Source: Streptomyces maremycinicus (GTDB taxonomy: Bacteria; Actinomycetota; Actinomycetes; Streptomycetales; Streptomycetaceae). From it: a DNA stretch of 64,000 bases. The stretch is from contig NZ_BBYG01000023.1 in the NCBI RefSeq assembly GCF_001184025.1, positions 62,001 through 126,000 on the forward strand, in the 5' to 3' direction. This document shows, piece by piece, positions 1 to 7,902 of this stretch (position 1 is the stretch's first letter; each line of letters opens with the position of its first letter). The notes beneath the pieces were generated by a model. It did not search any database. It saw only the letters and a list, made by a program, of their open reading frames with translations, and had not been told where the DNA came from. The position numbers were made by a program, and so were the translations under genes.

Positions 1-248
1 GGCAGCACGTTCGGGGCGCCGTCCACGGCCGGCACGGTCGGGTGGGCGGTGGTGAGGTCGCCGAAGTGGCGGACGAACGCCTGCTGGCCCGCGTCGTCCA
101 GGTTCACGTCGTCGAAGACCAGGGCCTTGTGGACGTTGAGCGCCTCGCGCAGGGCCGCGTAGGTCTCCTCGTCGAGGGGCTCGGCGAGGTCGACGCCGGA
201 GACCTGGGCGCCGATGTTCGCGGTGACCTTGCGGATCTCGATGCTCAT
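1..248 (-). CDS. TauD/TfdA-family 2-oxoglutarate dioxygenase (partial, C-terminus outside window)
   Basis: Only the first 82 codons are present. The ATG at 248-246 follows a GGAACCTCCC leader, and the protein opens MSIEIRKVTANIGAQVSGVD, the typical beginning of the TauD/TfdA family. Members use Fe(II) and 2-oxoglutarate to hydroxylate sulfonates such as taurine or related acids, releasing sulfite. The iron-binding HxD...H residues lie beyond the window, so activity cannot be judged. It is the last visible gene of a minus-strand sulfonate-type operon, 22 bases after the flavin monooxygenase. Family assignment is confident; the substrate is unknown. Confidence 0.8.
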   Translation of the reverse strand, partial: MSIEIRKVTANIGAQVSGVDLAEPLDEETYAALREALNVHKALVFDDVNLDDAGQQAFVRHFGDLTTAHPTVPAVDGAPNVL

Positions 249-270
249 GGGAGGTTCCTTTCGGACGAGG

Positions 271-1629
271 TCAGACGAGGACGGGTGCGGGGGCGGTCAC
301 GTACTGGTTGGCGGGGCGCGGCAGGCCGTACCTCTCGCGCAGGGTCGTGCGGGGGCCGTACTCGGTGCGCAGCAGGCCGCGGGCGCGCAGGATCGGCACG
401 ACGTGGTCGACGAAGGCGTCCAGTCCGGAGGGCAGCACCGCGGGCATGATGTTGAACCCGTCGGCGGCGCCCTGTGTGAACCAGCTCTCGATCGCGTCGG
501 CGACCTGCTCGGGCGTGCCCGCGAAGGTGAGGTGGCCGCGCCCGCCGCCGAGCCGCCCGATCAGCTGCCGCACGGTGAGGCGCTCGCGCCGGGCCAGCTC
601 CACCACGAGGGTGTAGCGGCTCTTGGCGCCCTCGATCGCGCTCTCCGGCGGCAGATCGGCGGGCAGCTCCGCGTCCAGCTCCAGGGCTCCCGGCTCCAGT
701 TGGAGCAGCTGCTCCAGCCGCTGGACCCCGTGCGTGTGCACGATGTGGTCCTCCAGGACCTGCTCGTTCGCCCGGGCCTCGGCCTCCGTCGAGCCGATCA
801 CCGGGACGATCCCGGGCAGCACCTTGAGGTGCTCGGGGTCCCGGCCGGCCTGCCGGGTGAGGGACTTGAGGTCGGCGTAGAAGGCCTGCGCGTCGGCGAG
901 GGTCTGCTGTGCGGTGAACACCGCCTCCGCGTACCGGGCCGCGAACGCCTTGCCGTCCGCGCTCGACCCGGCCTGCACCAGCAGCGGGTAACCCTGGGGC
1001 GAACGCGGGACGTTGAGGGCCCCCTCGACACTGAAGTACGTCCCCCGGTGCCGGGGCGGGTGGACCTTGGTGTCGTCGCCCCAGACACCGGTCGCCTTGT
1101 CGGCGACGATCGCGTCGTCCTCCCAGCTGTCCCAGAGCTTCAGGGCCACGTCGAGGAACTCACCGGCGCGGGCATAGCGCTCGGCGTGCGCGGGCTCGGC
1201 GTCCAGACCGAAGTTGCGGGCGGCCTCGGCGCCGGCGGTGGTGACGATGTTCCAGCCCGCCCGGCCCCCGCTGATGATGTCGAGCGAGGCGAACTTGCGG
1301 GCCAGGTTGTAGGGGGAGTTGTAGGAGGTGGACGCGGTGGCGATGAGCCCGATGTGGCGGGTGGCCGTCGCCAGCGCGGTGAGCAGGGTGAGCGGCTCCA
1401 GGGCACCGGCCGGGCGCTGGGCGATGGTGCCCCACAGCTGCGGGCCGTCGGCGAGGAACAGGGAGTCGAAGGTGCCGCGTTCGGCGATCCGGGCCAGGTG
1501 GACGTAGTGGTCCAGCTCCACATGGGCGTGCGGGTCGCTCTCCGGGAGCCGCCAGGACGCCTCGTGGTGGCCGGTGTTCATCAGGAACGCGTTCAGGTGG
1601 AGCTGTCGTCCGTGGTGCGGCGTGGTCAC
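271..1629 (-). CDS. LLM-class flavin-dependent monooxygenase (NtaA/SnaA/DszA type)
   Basis: 452-residue FMNH2-dependent monooxygenase of the bacterial luciferase-like superfamily. The GTG start at 1629 is chosen because it overlaps the stop of the upstream ATPase gene by four bases (GTGA) and because family members begin with a RQLHLNAFLMNTGHHEASWR-like strand. Other family hallmarks are 'HVELDHYVHLARIAERGTFD', 'NIVTT' and 'LVQAGSS'. NtaA/DszA-type enzymes oxygenate organosulfur or aminopolycarboxylate compounds with reduced flavin supplied by a separate reductase; no reductase gene is visible here. Next to an SsuABC-like transporter and a TauD dioxygenase, desulfonation or another organosulfur oxidation is likely. 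The longer upstream reading frame lies inside the ATPase gene and is not used. Confidence 0.85.
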   Translation of the reverse strand: MTTPHHGRQLHLNAFLMNTGHHEASWRLPESDPHAHVELDHYVHLARIAERGTFDSLFLADGPQLWGTIAQRPAGALEPLTLLTALATATRHIGLIATASTSYNSPYNLARKFASLDIISGGRAGWNIVTTAGAEAARNFGLDAEPAHAERYARAGEFLDVALKLWDSWEDDAIVADKATGVWGDDTKVHPPRHRGTYFSVEGALNVPRSPQGYPLLVQAGSSADGKAFAARYAEAVFTAQQTLADAQAFYADLKSLTRQAGRDPEHLKVLPGIVPVIGSTEAEARANEQVLEDHIVHTHGVQRLEQLLQLEPGALELDAELPADLPPESAIEGAKSRYTLVVELARRERLTVRQLIGRLGGGRGHLTFAGTPEQVADAIESWFTQGAADGFNIMPAVLPSGLDAFVDHVVPILRARGLLRTEYGPRTTLRERYGLPRPANQYVTAPAPVLV

Positions 1630-2363
1630 TTGTGGTCCTCCGTGACGCCCAGGGCGGCGAGCAGCCGTTCGCGGTACTCGCCGAGCAGCGGGTCCCGGTA
1701 CGAGCGCGGGTGCGGGCGGTCGATGGTCAGGTCGAGGCCGATCCGGCCGTGGTCGAGGACGAGGACGCGGTCGGCGAGCACGATCGCCTCGTCCACGTCG
1801 TGGGTGACGAGCAGTACGGAAGGCCGGTGGCGTTCCCACAGCTCGCGCAGCAGGGTGTGCATCTTGATCCGGGTGAGGGCGTCCAGCGCCCCGAACGGCT
1901 CGTCGGCGAGGAGGAGTTCGGGTTCGCGGACCAGTGAGCGGGCCAGCGCGGCACGCTGTGCCTCACCGCCGGACAGCTCGTTGGGCCAGGCCCGCTCGCG
2001 TCCCTTCAGCCCGACCTCGGCGAGGGCCTCGCGGCCCTTGTGCTCCGCCTCCTTGCCGTCGAGACCCAGCAGCACGTTGTCCAGCACCCGCCGCCAGGGC
2101 AGCAGCCGGGAGTCCTGGAAGACCACCGACACCCGCTCCGGGGCCGTGAGCTGCCCGCTGCCGACGACCTCGTGGTCGAGGTGGGCGACCGCCCGCAGCA
2201 GGGTGCTCTTGCCGGACCCGCTGTGCCCGAGGAGAGCCACGAACTGGCCGGCCGGGATGTCCAGGTCGATGCCGTCGAGCACCGTGCGGTCCTCGAACGA
2301 CCTTGTCAGGCCGCGCAGTTGTACTGCGGACGAGCGGATCAGCTGCTCAGTGTGCGGCGCCAC
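1626..2363 (-). CDS. ABC transporter ATPase, sulfonate/nitrate/taurine type (SsuB-like)
   Basis: 245-residue cytoplasmic ATPase energising the neighbouring permease. Visible motifs in order are Walker A GHSGSGKST near residue 46, Q-loop VVFQDSRLLPW, signature LSGGEAQR, Walker B LLLADEP, D-loop and switch VTHDVDEA. The short Q-loop region with 'RLLPWRRVLDNV' is typical of the SsuB/TauB/NrtD subfamily. The ATG at 2363 lies inside the end of the permease gene (25-base overlap), and its stop overlaps the monooxygenase start, so the three genes are probably translationally coupled. The sulfonate assignment comes from the gene neighbourhood; aliphatic sulfonate, taurine or another organosulfur compound are all possible. 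Confidence 0.88.
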   Translation of the reverse strand: MAPHTEQLIRSSAVQLRGLTRSFEDRTVLDGIDLDIPAGQFVALLGHSGSGKSTLLRAVAHLDHEVVGSGQLTAPERVSVVFQDSRLLPWRRVLDNVLLGLDGKEAEHKGREALAEVGLKGRERAWPNELSGGEAQRAALARSLVREPELLLADEPFGALDALTRIKMHTLLRELWERHRPSVLLVTHDVDEAIVLADRVLVLDHGRIGLDLTIDRPHPRSYRDPLLGEYRERLLAALGVTEDHK

Positions 2364-3289
2364 GACAGCACCCTCCGTTCGATGAGACGGACCGCGGTGT
2401 CGGAGAGGAGACCGAAGACGCCGTAGATGAGCAGGCCGACGAGGATGACGTCCGACTGGCCGTAGTTCTGGGCCTGGAACATCATGTAACCGAGGCCGCT
2501 GGTGGCGTTGATCTGCTCCAGGACCACCAGTCCCAGCCAGGAGCCGGTCACCCCGAGCCGGAGTCCCACGAAGAATCCGGGCAGGGCGCCGGGGATCACG
2601 ACCTGCCGGATGAACTGGACCTTCGACAGGCCCTGCACCTCGGCGAGTTCGACGAACCGGTGGTCGATGCCGGACAGCGCGGCATGCGTGTTGAGGTAGA
2701 TCGGGATGTAGACGACGATGGCGATGATCGCGATCTTGAAGGTCTCGCCGATGCCCAGCCAGAGGATGAACAGCGGGATCAGACCGAGGGTCGGGATCGC
2801 CCGGTTGAGCTGCACGGTCCCGTCGATCAGGGCCTCACCGGTCCGGGTCAGCCCCGAGGCCAGCGCGAGTGTCACCCCGGCGGTCAGGCCGATCGCGAAG
2901 CCGTAGGCGGCCCGCTCCAGCGAGGTGAGGACGTCGGTGGTCAGCGTCCCGTCGGTCCACAGGTTCGCGCCCGTCTCCAGCACCGTCCAGGGTGCGGGGA
3001 TGGCCCCGGTGTCCAGCCGCCCGGCGGCCGAGGCGGCGGCCCACAGGACGATGAGCAGCAGGGGCCCGACGAGCCGCGAGGCGGGCCATGGTTTGCCGGG
3101 AGAGAGCCCACGACGCCGTCGTCGGCGGCGGCCTCGAGCCGCGTCCTCGGCGGTGACGGCGACGGAGGCGGCGGGGGCCGTGGCCGCCTCGGCGCCGGTG
3201 TCCGCGGACGCGTCGGTGACCGTGCCCGCGCGGGTGTCCGCGGTCGCGTCGGTGCTCGTGCCGGTGTTCGTGCTGGCGCTGGTGGTCAT
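2339..3289 (-). CDS. ABC transporter permease, SsuC/TauC-like
   Basis: 316-residue inner-membrane subunit with a BPD_transp_1 domain. The first 75 residues are Ala/Thr/Asp-rich, then strongly basic (RRRRRRR), and look like a disordered cytoplasmic tail. Hydrophobic segments start at 'GPLLLIVLWAAASAAG', and the EAA loop for ATPase docking is seen around 'ELAEVQGLSKVQFIRQVVIPGA'. The ATG at 3289 is five bases downstream of the binding-protein stop. The long basic N-terminal tail is more than SsuC usually carries; a start closer to the first helix cannot be excluded. It pairs with the ATPase at 1626-2363. Confidence 0.85.
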   Translation of the reverse strand: MTTSASTNTGTSTDATADTRAGTVTDASADTGAEAATAPAASVAVTAEDAARGRRRRRRRGLSPGKPWPASRLVGPLLLIVLWAAASAAGRLDTGAIPAPWTVLETGANLWTDGTLTTDVLTSLERAAYGFAIGLTAGVTLALASGLTRTGEALIDGTVQLNRAIPTLGLIPLFILWLGIGETFKIAIIAIVVYIPIYLNTHAALSGIDHRFVELAEVQGLSKVQFIRQVVIPGALPGFFVGLRLGVTGSWLGLVVLEQINATSGLGYMMFQAQNYGQSDVILVGLLIYGVFGLLSDTAVRLIERRVLSWRRTLSS

Positions 3290-3294
3290 GGCGG

Positions 3295-4362
3295 TCAACT
3301 CCGGTACTCGGCTGCCACCGACTTGGCGGCGATGCCCTCGAAGCGGTGGTCGAAGAGCGAGGCGACGTCGAACTTCTTCACGAAGCCGCCGTCCGCGAGA
3401 AGGTCCGCGGTCTCCTGCTCCCACTTGATGGCCTCGTCCCAACTCGGCGGGAACAGCGGCTTGTTGGCGAGTGCGGTGATCGACTCGGCCTGGTCGAGCG
3501 TCAGGTTCTGCGTCTTGACGTAGAACTCCTCGTTCCAGACGTCCGGGTTCTCGTAGCTCCACACCAGGCCCTGCGCCCACTGCGGGATGTACGCGGCGAC
3601 GGCGGCGGCCTTCGCCTTGTCGTTCAGCACGGACGTCGGCGCCCACAGCAGGCTGAGCAGGTCGACCACGTCGGTGGTGATGACCCTGGCGCCCTTGGAC
3701 CCGTACTGCTTGAGGTAGGCGGGGGACTGGGTGTTGCCGAGCGGGGCGATGTCCACCTGGCCCGACTGGAGGGCGGTGAGGAACTGGTTGCTGGTCAGCG
3801 GGACCAGCCGCACGTCGTCGTACTTCAGTCCGGCCTTCTTCAGCGCCCGAAGCAGGACGACGCCCTGCGCCTGCCCCTGGGAGAACGCCAGCTTCTTTCC
3901 ACGGAAGTCGTCGACGGTCTCGATGTCGCTGCCCGGCTTGGTGGCGAAGACGTAGTTCGGCTTGCGGGTGATGTTGATCGCGACGATTTTCGCGTCGAAG
4001 CCCTGGTAGTGCGCCTGGATCGGCGGAATGCCGGCGTTGTTGGCAACGTCCAGGGACTTCGCGCGGAAGGCGTTGATGACATCGGGACCGGCCCCGATGT
4101 TCAGCCAGCTCGACACCGTGAAGGGGAGTTCGGGCAGCTTCGCCAGCTTCAGCTGAAGTTCCTGCGCGCCCTGGAAGGAGGCGATCCTCAGGCTGGTGCC
4201 GGCGGGCACCTCGTCGGCGAGCGGGGCCGTGGAGGCGCCCTCGCCGCCGGTGGCGGCACTGCTCTCGGCGCAGCCGCTCAGCCCGGCCACACCGGCGGCG
4301 GCGCCCAGCAGCGAGGCGAGGAAGAGACGCCGGTCGACACCGGACGTACGGGAAACAGGCAC
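3295..4362 (-). CDS. Sulfonate-type ABC transporter substrate-binding lipoprotein (SsuA-like)
   Basis: 355-residue extracellular binding protein. A Tat-like 'DRRLFLASLLGAAAGVAG' signal ends in the lipobox LSGC, giving lipidation at Cys31. The mature part shows an SsuA/NMT1-like fold: 'SWLNIGAGPDVINAFRAKSL', 'FRGKKLAFSQGQAQG' and 'GQVDIAPLG'. The GTG start at 4362 has a GGGGG ribosome-binding tract in front; the longer open frame upstream runs through a GGAGATCCGC repeat and is rejected as non-coding. It is the first gene of the transporter block and follows a roughly 250-base leader that carries a cysteine-rich mini-ORF. The substrate is inferred from neighbours only. Confidence 0.85.
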   Translation of the reverse strand: MPVSRTSGVDRRLFLASLLGAAAGVAGLSGCAESSAATGGEGASTAPLADEVPAGTSLRIASFQGAQELQLKLAKLPELPFTVSSWLNIGAGPDVINAFRAKSLDVANNAGIPPIQAHYQGFDAKIVAINITRKPNYVFATKPGSDIETVDDFRGKKLAFSQGQAQGVVLLRALKKAGLKYDDVRLVPLTSNQFLTALQSGQVDIAPLGNTQSPAYLKQYGSKGARVITTDVVDLLSLLWAPTSVLNDKAKAAAVAAYIPQWAQGLVWSYENPDVWNEEFYVKTQNLTLDQAESITALANKPLFPPSWDEAIKWEQETADLLADGGFVKKFDVASLFDHRFEGIAAKSVAAEYRS

Positions 4363-4439
4363 GGGAGAACCCCCAGGGGAAAACGGAGACAAGGCAGGCG
4401 GAAGCCGGCGAAGGAAAGCGGGAGTGGCAGAGGCCGCAA

Positions 4440-4520
4440 GGGACTGCGGGAATCGCGAGAAACCAGCAGGAGATCCGCGGGAGATCCGCAGGAGATCCGC
4501 GGGAAGTCCGCAAGGAATCT
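4440..4520. repeat. Short GGAGATCCGC direct repeats in the leader of the binding-protein gene
   Basis: Around 4467-4507 the unit (C/A)GGAGATCCGCGG recurs three times in a row with a fourth degenerate copy, embedded in a wider GGGAA-rich tract. It lies in the transcribed leader between the mini-ORF at 4589 and the GTG at 4362. No coding signal supports translation of this stretch. Confidence 0.6.
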
Positions 4521-4588
4521 GCAACAAGACCGAAACGAATCCTGCGGCTAATGGCAGGAGAAGGACGCGCTCCCGGCGCGCCGGGGCG

Positions 4589-4615
4589 TCAGCAACAGAA
4601 AGTGCGACAGCTCAT
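4589..4615 (-). CDS. Putative cysteine-rich leader peptide (8 codons) of the sulfonate operon
   Basis: A mini-ORF, ATG at 4615 to TGA at 4589-4591, encodes MSCRTFCC: three of eight residues are cysteine. A promoter-like TTGACA (4652-4647) with 18-base spacing to GAACAT (4628-4623) would place the transcript start at or next to this ATG, so it could be translated leaderless. Immediately after the stop the RNA can form a CCCGGCGCGCCGGG hairpin (4585-4572). Ribosome stalling at the Cys codons when cysteine is scarce could control read-through into the transporter genes. This is inferred from sequence logic; no homology is claimed for this particular peptide. Confidence 0.5.
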   Translation of the reverse strand: MSCRTFCC

Positions 4616-4652
4616 GAGAAAGATGTTCCTGTCCACGTGCGGGGCCTGTCAA
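4616..4652 (-). promoter_or_regulatory. Predicted promoter of the sulfonate transporter operon
   Basis: On the minus strand TTGACA at 4652-4647 is a perfect -35 hexamer. After 18 bases follows GAACAT (4628-4623), a weak -10 with A2 and T6 conserved. The expected start site falls within a base or two of the mini-ORF ATG at 4615. It sits just downstream of the ROK gene stop, so the transporter block has its own promoter. Confidence 0.5.
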
Positions 4653-4669
4653 CATTCGGAGTTTCTGAA

Positions 4670-5911
4670 TTAACTCGCCCGAGGTGGGGCGTCCGGAGTG
4701 CGCAGCCCGGACGGGGCCAGCGGATCCCGGTAGAGCACGTCCAGGGCCACCGCGCCGCCCGCCACGGCCAGCACGGAGTCGGGGAAACTGCTCGGCGACA
4801 CGGTGGCGGAGCGCCCCGGCCCGACCTCGTCCCGCAGCGCGGCCAGGCAGTCCTCCCGGAACAGCACACCCACCTCGGTGACGACGACCCGTTCCGGGTT
4901 GAGCACGTCCAGCAGCAGTCCGGCCGCCCGGCCCACCATCCGCGCCCGCTCCCGCAACAGCCGCGCGGCCACCGGGTTCCCGGCGTCGGCCGCGGCGACC
5001 ACGTGCATCGGGTTCACCCCGTCGATCACCCCGGCCCGCCGGGCCCGCCGGCACAACGTCCGCTCGCTCAGCTCCACTTGAAGGCAGCCGACCCGGCCGC
5101 AGTCGCACGGCTCGGTACCGCCGGCCAACGGCAGATGCGCGATGGAGCCCGCCTGCGAACGCGGCCCGTGATGCACCTCGTCGTGGGTGGCGAACGCCGC
5201 GTCGACCACGTTCCCGACGAACAGGTGCAGCACGCTGAGGCTGCCGCGCGCCCGCCCGAACAGCCGTTCCGCGTTGACCAACGCCCGCGCGTGCCCGTCC
5301 ACCTGGACCGGCAGTCCGGTGTGCGCGCCGACCGTCTCCCGCACCGGCACGTCCCGCCAGCCGAGCAGCGGATGCTCGACGACGGTCCCCGAATCCCGGT
5401 CCACCCAGCCGCCCACGGCGACCCCCACCCCGAGGGACCGGCAGCCGGGAGCCTGCCCCAGCAGCGCGCCGAGCCCGTCGGCGGCCCGCGCCAGCACCTC
5501 GGACGGTTCGAGGCGGCCCCGGTGCTTCAACTCCCGCCGCGCCACCACCCGCCCGCGCAGATCCAGCAGCGACACCGTCGTATAGGGCACCGCCACGTGC
5601 ATCCCGCCCACCACGAACCGTGAGTCGTCCAGATCCACCGGAACGTGCGGCCGGCCCACCCCGTTGCTGCGCCGGGGCGCCGCCGCCTCCCTGATCAGCC
5701 CGAGCCCGGTGAGCCGGGCGCAGTGGTCGGTGACGGAGGCGGGGGACAGCCCGGTGAGCCGGGCGATGGTGGAGCGCGCGACGGGGCCGTGCTCCAGCAC
5801 GGACCGCAGGATCACACTGGCGCTGGTGCGCCGCCGGTCGCTGTCGGCGACCCGGGTGACAGGAGAGACGCCGGGAGCGTCGAGGGCGGGGGGAACCGCG
5901 GTACGGGGCAT
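4670..5911 (-). CDS. ROK-family transcriptional regulator
   Basis: 413-residue regulator. An N-terminal winged helix-turn-helix (about residues 25-75, 'GPVARSTIARLTGLSPASVT') is followed by a ROK sugar-kinase-like domain with the zinc motif CDCGRVGC. The ATP-binding DxGxT signature of active kinases is degenerate, as expected for a NagC/Mlc/XylR-type repressor. The ATG at 5911 has GAGGAAG upstream, but that site lies inside a small inverted repeat (5917-5930). It is on the same strand as, and upstream of, the sulfonate operon. A regulatory link to that operon is plausible but unproven; ROK regulators usually sense sugars or sugar phosphates. Confidence 0.85.
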   Translation of the reverse strand: MPRTAVPPALDAPGVSPVTRVADSDRRRTSASVILRSVLEHGPVARSTIARLTGLSPASVTDHCARLTGLGLIREAAAPRRSNGVGRPHVPVDLDDSRFVVGGMHVAVPYTTVSLLDLRGRVVARRELKHRGRLEPSEVLARAADGLGALLGQAPGCRSLGVGVAVGGWVDRDSGTVVEHPLLGWRDVPVRETVGAHTGLPVQVDGHARALVNAERLFGRARGSLSVLHLFVGNVVDAAFATHDEVHHGPRSQAGSIAHLPLAGGTEPCDCGRVGCLQVELSERTLCRRARRAGVIDGVNPMHVVAAADAGNPVAARLLRERARMVGRAAGLLLDVLNPERVVVTEVGVLFREDCLAALRDEVGPGRSATVSPSSFPDSVLAVAGGAVALDVLYRDPLAPSGLRTPDAPPRAS

Positions 5912-5916
5912 GGGGA

Positions 5917-5930
5917 ACTTCCTCGGAAGT
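5917..5930 (-). promoter_or_regulatory. Small hairpin covering the ROK gene ribosome-binding site
   Basis: The minus-strand mRNA reads ACTTCCGAGGAAGT five bases before the ATG. ACTTC pairs with GAAGT around a CGAG loop, and the GAGGAAG Shine-Dalgarno lies in the loop and 3' arm. Coupling with the leader peptide upstream could open it. The stem is only five base pairs, so the effect may be modest. Confidence 0.35.
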
Positions 5931-5996
5931 CGGGAGCCGGTCCGACACTGCGCCGTCTGTGGAGCGCGGCGCGCCGGATGATCGGCTCCGCCCGCC

Positions 5997-6089
5997 TCAC
6001 ACCGGAGGGCGACAGGCGGCCGCGCTCACGCGTCGCAGGTCGACATGGCGACGCGACGAGAAGTTCAGGGCCTGGGCCTGGGCAACCAT
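5997..6089 (-). CDS. Putative cysteine leader peptide with RRHVDLxRV motif (30 aa)
   Basis: ATG at 6089 to TGA at 5997-5999 gives a 30-residue peptide whose second half reads SSRRHVDLRRVSAAACRPPV. From memory, Streptomyces genomes contain many annotated 'putative leader peptides' sharing an RRHVDLxRVxSxxC core upstream of sulfur-assimilation genes. A -10-like TAGCTT (6101-6096) ends six bases before the ATG, as in leaderless transcripts. The ROK gene starts 85 bases after the stop. The likely job is to sense Cys-tRNA supply through ribosome progress. The peptide is recognised by its motif; the regulatory role is inferred. Confidence 0.6.
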   Translation of the reverse strand: MVAQAQALNFSSRRHVDLRRVSAAACRPPV

Positions 6090-6101
6090 GGCTCGAAGCT
6101 A

Positions 6102-6377
6102 GCAAAGGGGGCCCGGCCCTGCCCAGATGGTGACCGACGGGCGAGACGGCCGCCGTTCGATTGGCGAAACCCTACAGAGACCGCCCGGGGCGCCCGCGTA
6201 TCCCGAGCCACTCCACCTCAGTGACCAGCGTCACCTCGGACCGTGTGTAAGCCGCCCTCTTTGTCAGGAGCCCACCAACCTCCCGTTCGACCGTTTGTCG
6301 ACCGCGGACGGTGATCGCCTCGACCCCCCTGGGATAGCGTCGCCGTGTCCCGTCCGTCCCGATCTCGCGGAGTCCCC
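6102..6377. other. Divergent intergenic region between the ROK leader and bioY
   Basis: Beyond the leader-peptide promoter, the stretch up to the bioY ATG holds no convincing gene. A TAGCGT hexamer at 6335-6340 is a -10 candidate for bioY and would give a short 5' leader. No clear biotin-repressor palindrome was recognised. Confidence 0.4.
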
Positions 6378-6956
6378 ATGAGCACCGCCGCCGTCACCCC
6401 CGCCAGTCCCGGAAAGGTCCTCGCCGACCTTCTCCCCGCTTCCCGTGTCCGGGACATCGCGCTCGTGCTCGGCGGTGCCGCGCTCACCGGCCTCGCGGCC
6501 CAGATCGCCGTCCCGGTGCCCGGCTCCCCCGTCCCGGTGACCGGCCAGACCTTCGCCGCGCTGCTCGTCGGCACCACCCTCGGCGCCCGCCGCGGGGTCT
6601 CCTCCCTCGCCGTCTACGCGGTGGCCGGTCTCGCCGGCGTGCCGTGGTTCGCGAACGGCGGCTCCGGTGTCTCCGTCTCCTTCGGCTACATCCTCGGCAT
6701 GATCCTCGCGACCGCCGCCGTGGGCGCCCTGGCCCGCCGCGGCGCCGACCGCTCCGTGGCGCGCATGGCGGGCACGATGCTGCTGGGCGAGGCGATCATC
6801 TACCTCGTCGGCGTCCCGTACCTGGCCTACGCCGCCGACATGTCCGCCTCCGCGGCGATCGCGGCCGGGCTCACCCCGTTCCTGATCGGCGACGCCGCCA
6901 AGGCGGCCCTGGCGATGGGCCTCCTGCCGACGGCCTGGAAGCTCGTCAAGGAGTAA
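6378..6956 (+). CDS. bioY: Biotin transporter BioY (S component)
   Basis: 192-residue integral membrane protein that binds biotin and works alone or with the shared energy-coupling-factor module. Family marks are the N-terminal 'ALTGLAAQIAVPVPGSPVPV', then 'TGQTFAALLVGTTLGARRGV', 'GYILGMILA' and the C-terminal 'IGDAAKAALA'. The hydrophobic segments and length fit BioY. The ATG at 6378 has CGGAG seven bases upstream; an in-frame GTG at 6345 would add eleven residues not typical of the family. No bioMN genes are adjacent, and the gene ends in a strong terminator. Confidence 0.93.
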   Translation: MSTAAVTPASPGKVLADLLPASRVRDIALVLGGAALTGLAAQIAVPVPGSPVPVTGQTFAALLVGTTLGARRGVSSLAVYAVAGLAGVPWFANGGSGVSVSFGYILGMILATAAVGALARRGADRSVARMAGTMLLGEAIIYLVGVPYLAYAADMSASAAIAAGLTPFLIGDAAKAALAMGLLPTAWKLVKE

Positions 6957-6975
6957 CCGCCCTCAGGCGCCGACG

Positions 6976-7028
6976 AAGGGGTTCGCCGGGCCGGGTCGCG
7001 TGCTGCGATCCGGCCCGGCGAACCCCTT
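6976..7028. terminator. Bidirectional terminator between bioY and the LPXTG gene
   Basis: A perfect 19-bp inverted repeat, AAGGGGTTCGCCGGGCCGG at 6976-6994 pairing with 7010-7028, has a 15-base loop. It sits between convergent genes and is followed by TTTCG on the plus strand. Confidence 0.9.
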
Positions 7029-7042
7029 TCGTGTGCGCCCGG

Positions 7043-7768
7043 TCAGCTCTCCGCCCGCTCCGGCCGCCGCCGGGACGACCACCACAGTCCGGCCGCGCCC
7101 GCCGTGAGCAGCGCGGCACCGGCCGCGCCGAGCGGCAACACCTCCCGTTCGACGCCGGTCCTGGGCAGTTCCTCGCCGCCGGGACCCACCGGCGTGTTGT
7201 CGGTACCGAGGAGCAGCGGCGTGGCGGGCGCGTTCGGCGACGGGTTCGTCGTACCGAACGGCACCGGGCCCTGCTGCCAGAACGTCTTCTTCCCGTCCGC
7301 GGTCTGGACGGGCAGACAGATCTTCCCGGTCTTGCTCAGATCGAAGGTCGCGTCGACGGCGTACGCCTTCGACGCCCCGGCCGCGAGATTGTCGATGGGG
7401 CAGGCGAAGCCGCTGTTGGAGCCTTCCGGAAGATCCTTCTCCGCGATGGCGTCACACCCCTGAACGCTTTTGACCGTGAGGCCGTCGAAACCGACGACCA
7501 AAAGCCTTATCTCTCCGCTGTCCTTGGTTCCCTCGTTCTTCACCGTGGCGGTGATCGCCGTTTTCCTGGAACTGTTGTCGACCGAGATCCGCTCCGGCAG
7601 TGTCGTCGTCGTCTTCACGCCCGCGGGCGCCTCGTCGACGGGCTTTCCCCCCTTGCTGCTTCCCGGTCCCTGATCGTCCGCCCCGGCGGGGAAGGAAAAG
7701 ATCAACACCGCCGAGAAAGATGCCACGACCAGCGATCCGGCGACGGTCGTCGCACGACGAGAACTCAT
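7043..7768 (-). CDS. LPXTG cell-wall-anchored protein of unknown function
   Basis: 241-residue exported protein. An N-terminal signal peptide ('SSRRATTVAGSLVVASFSAVLIFSFPAGA') leads to a single beta-rich domain with two cysteines. It ends with a sorting signal: LPRTG about 41 residues from the C-terminus, then a hydrophobic helix and the SSRRRPERAES tail. A sortase would cleave between T and G and attach it to peptidoglycan. The ATG at 7768 has AAGGGGGGCG upstream, which decides the start against a 22-residue longer frame. Its motif is LPXTG rather than the LAXTG common in Streptomyces sortase E substrates. Its ligand or role is unknown. Confidence 0.85.
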   Translation of the reverse strand: MSSRRATTVAGSLVVASFSAVLIFSFPAGADDQGPGSSKGGKPVDEAPAGVKTTTTLPERISVDNSSRKTAITATVKNEGTKDSGEIRLLVVGFDGLTVKSVQGCDAIAEKDLPEGSNSGFACPIDNLAAGASKAYAVDATFDLSKTGKICLPVQTADGKKTFWQQGPVPFGTTNPSPNAPATPLLLGTDNTPVGPGGEELPRTGVEREVLPLGAAGAALLTAGAAGLWWSSRRRPERAES

Positions 7769-7902
7769 GTTCGCCCCCCTTGGCTGCGCCTGAATTCGCA
7801 GTACTGGAAGAGGTACCACAAGATTTCTCCACACTATGCTGGTAAGGCAGTAAGTGTGACTATTGTGTTCCGGGGGTCGGGCAGCGGAGGGGGTGCAGCG
7901 GA

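Noticed and set aside
4363..4527. 55-residue N-terminal extension of the SsuA-like lipoprotein
   Set aside because: It is translated from the GGAGATCCGC repeat tract, has no signal-peptide logic, and would bury the Tat-like signal.
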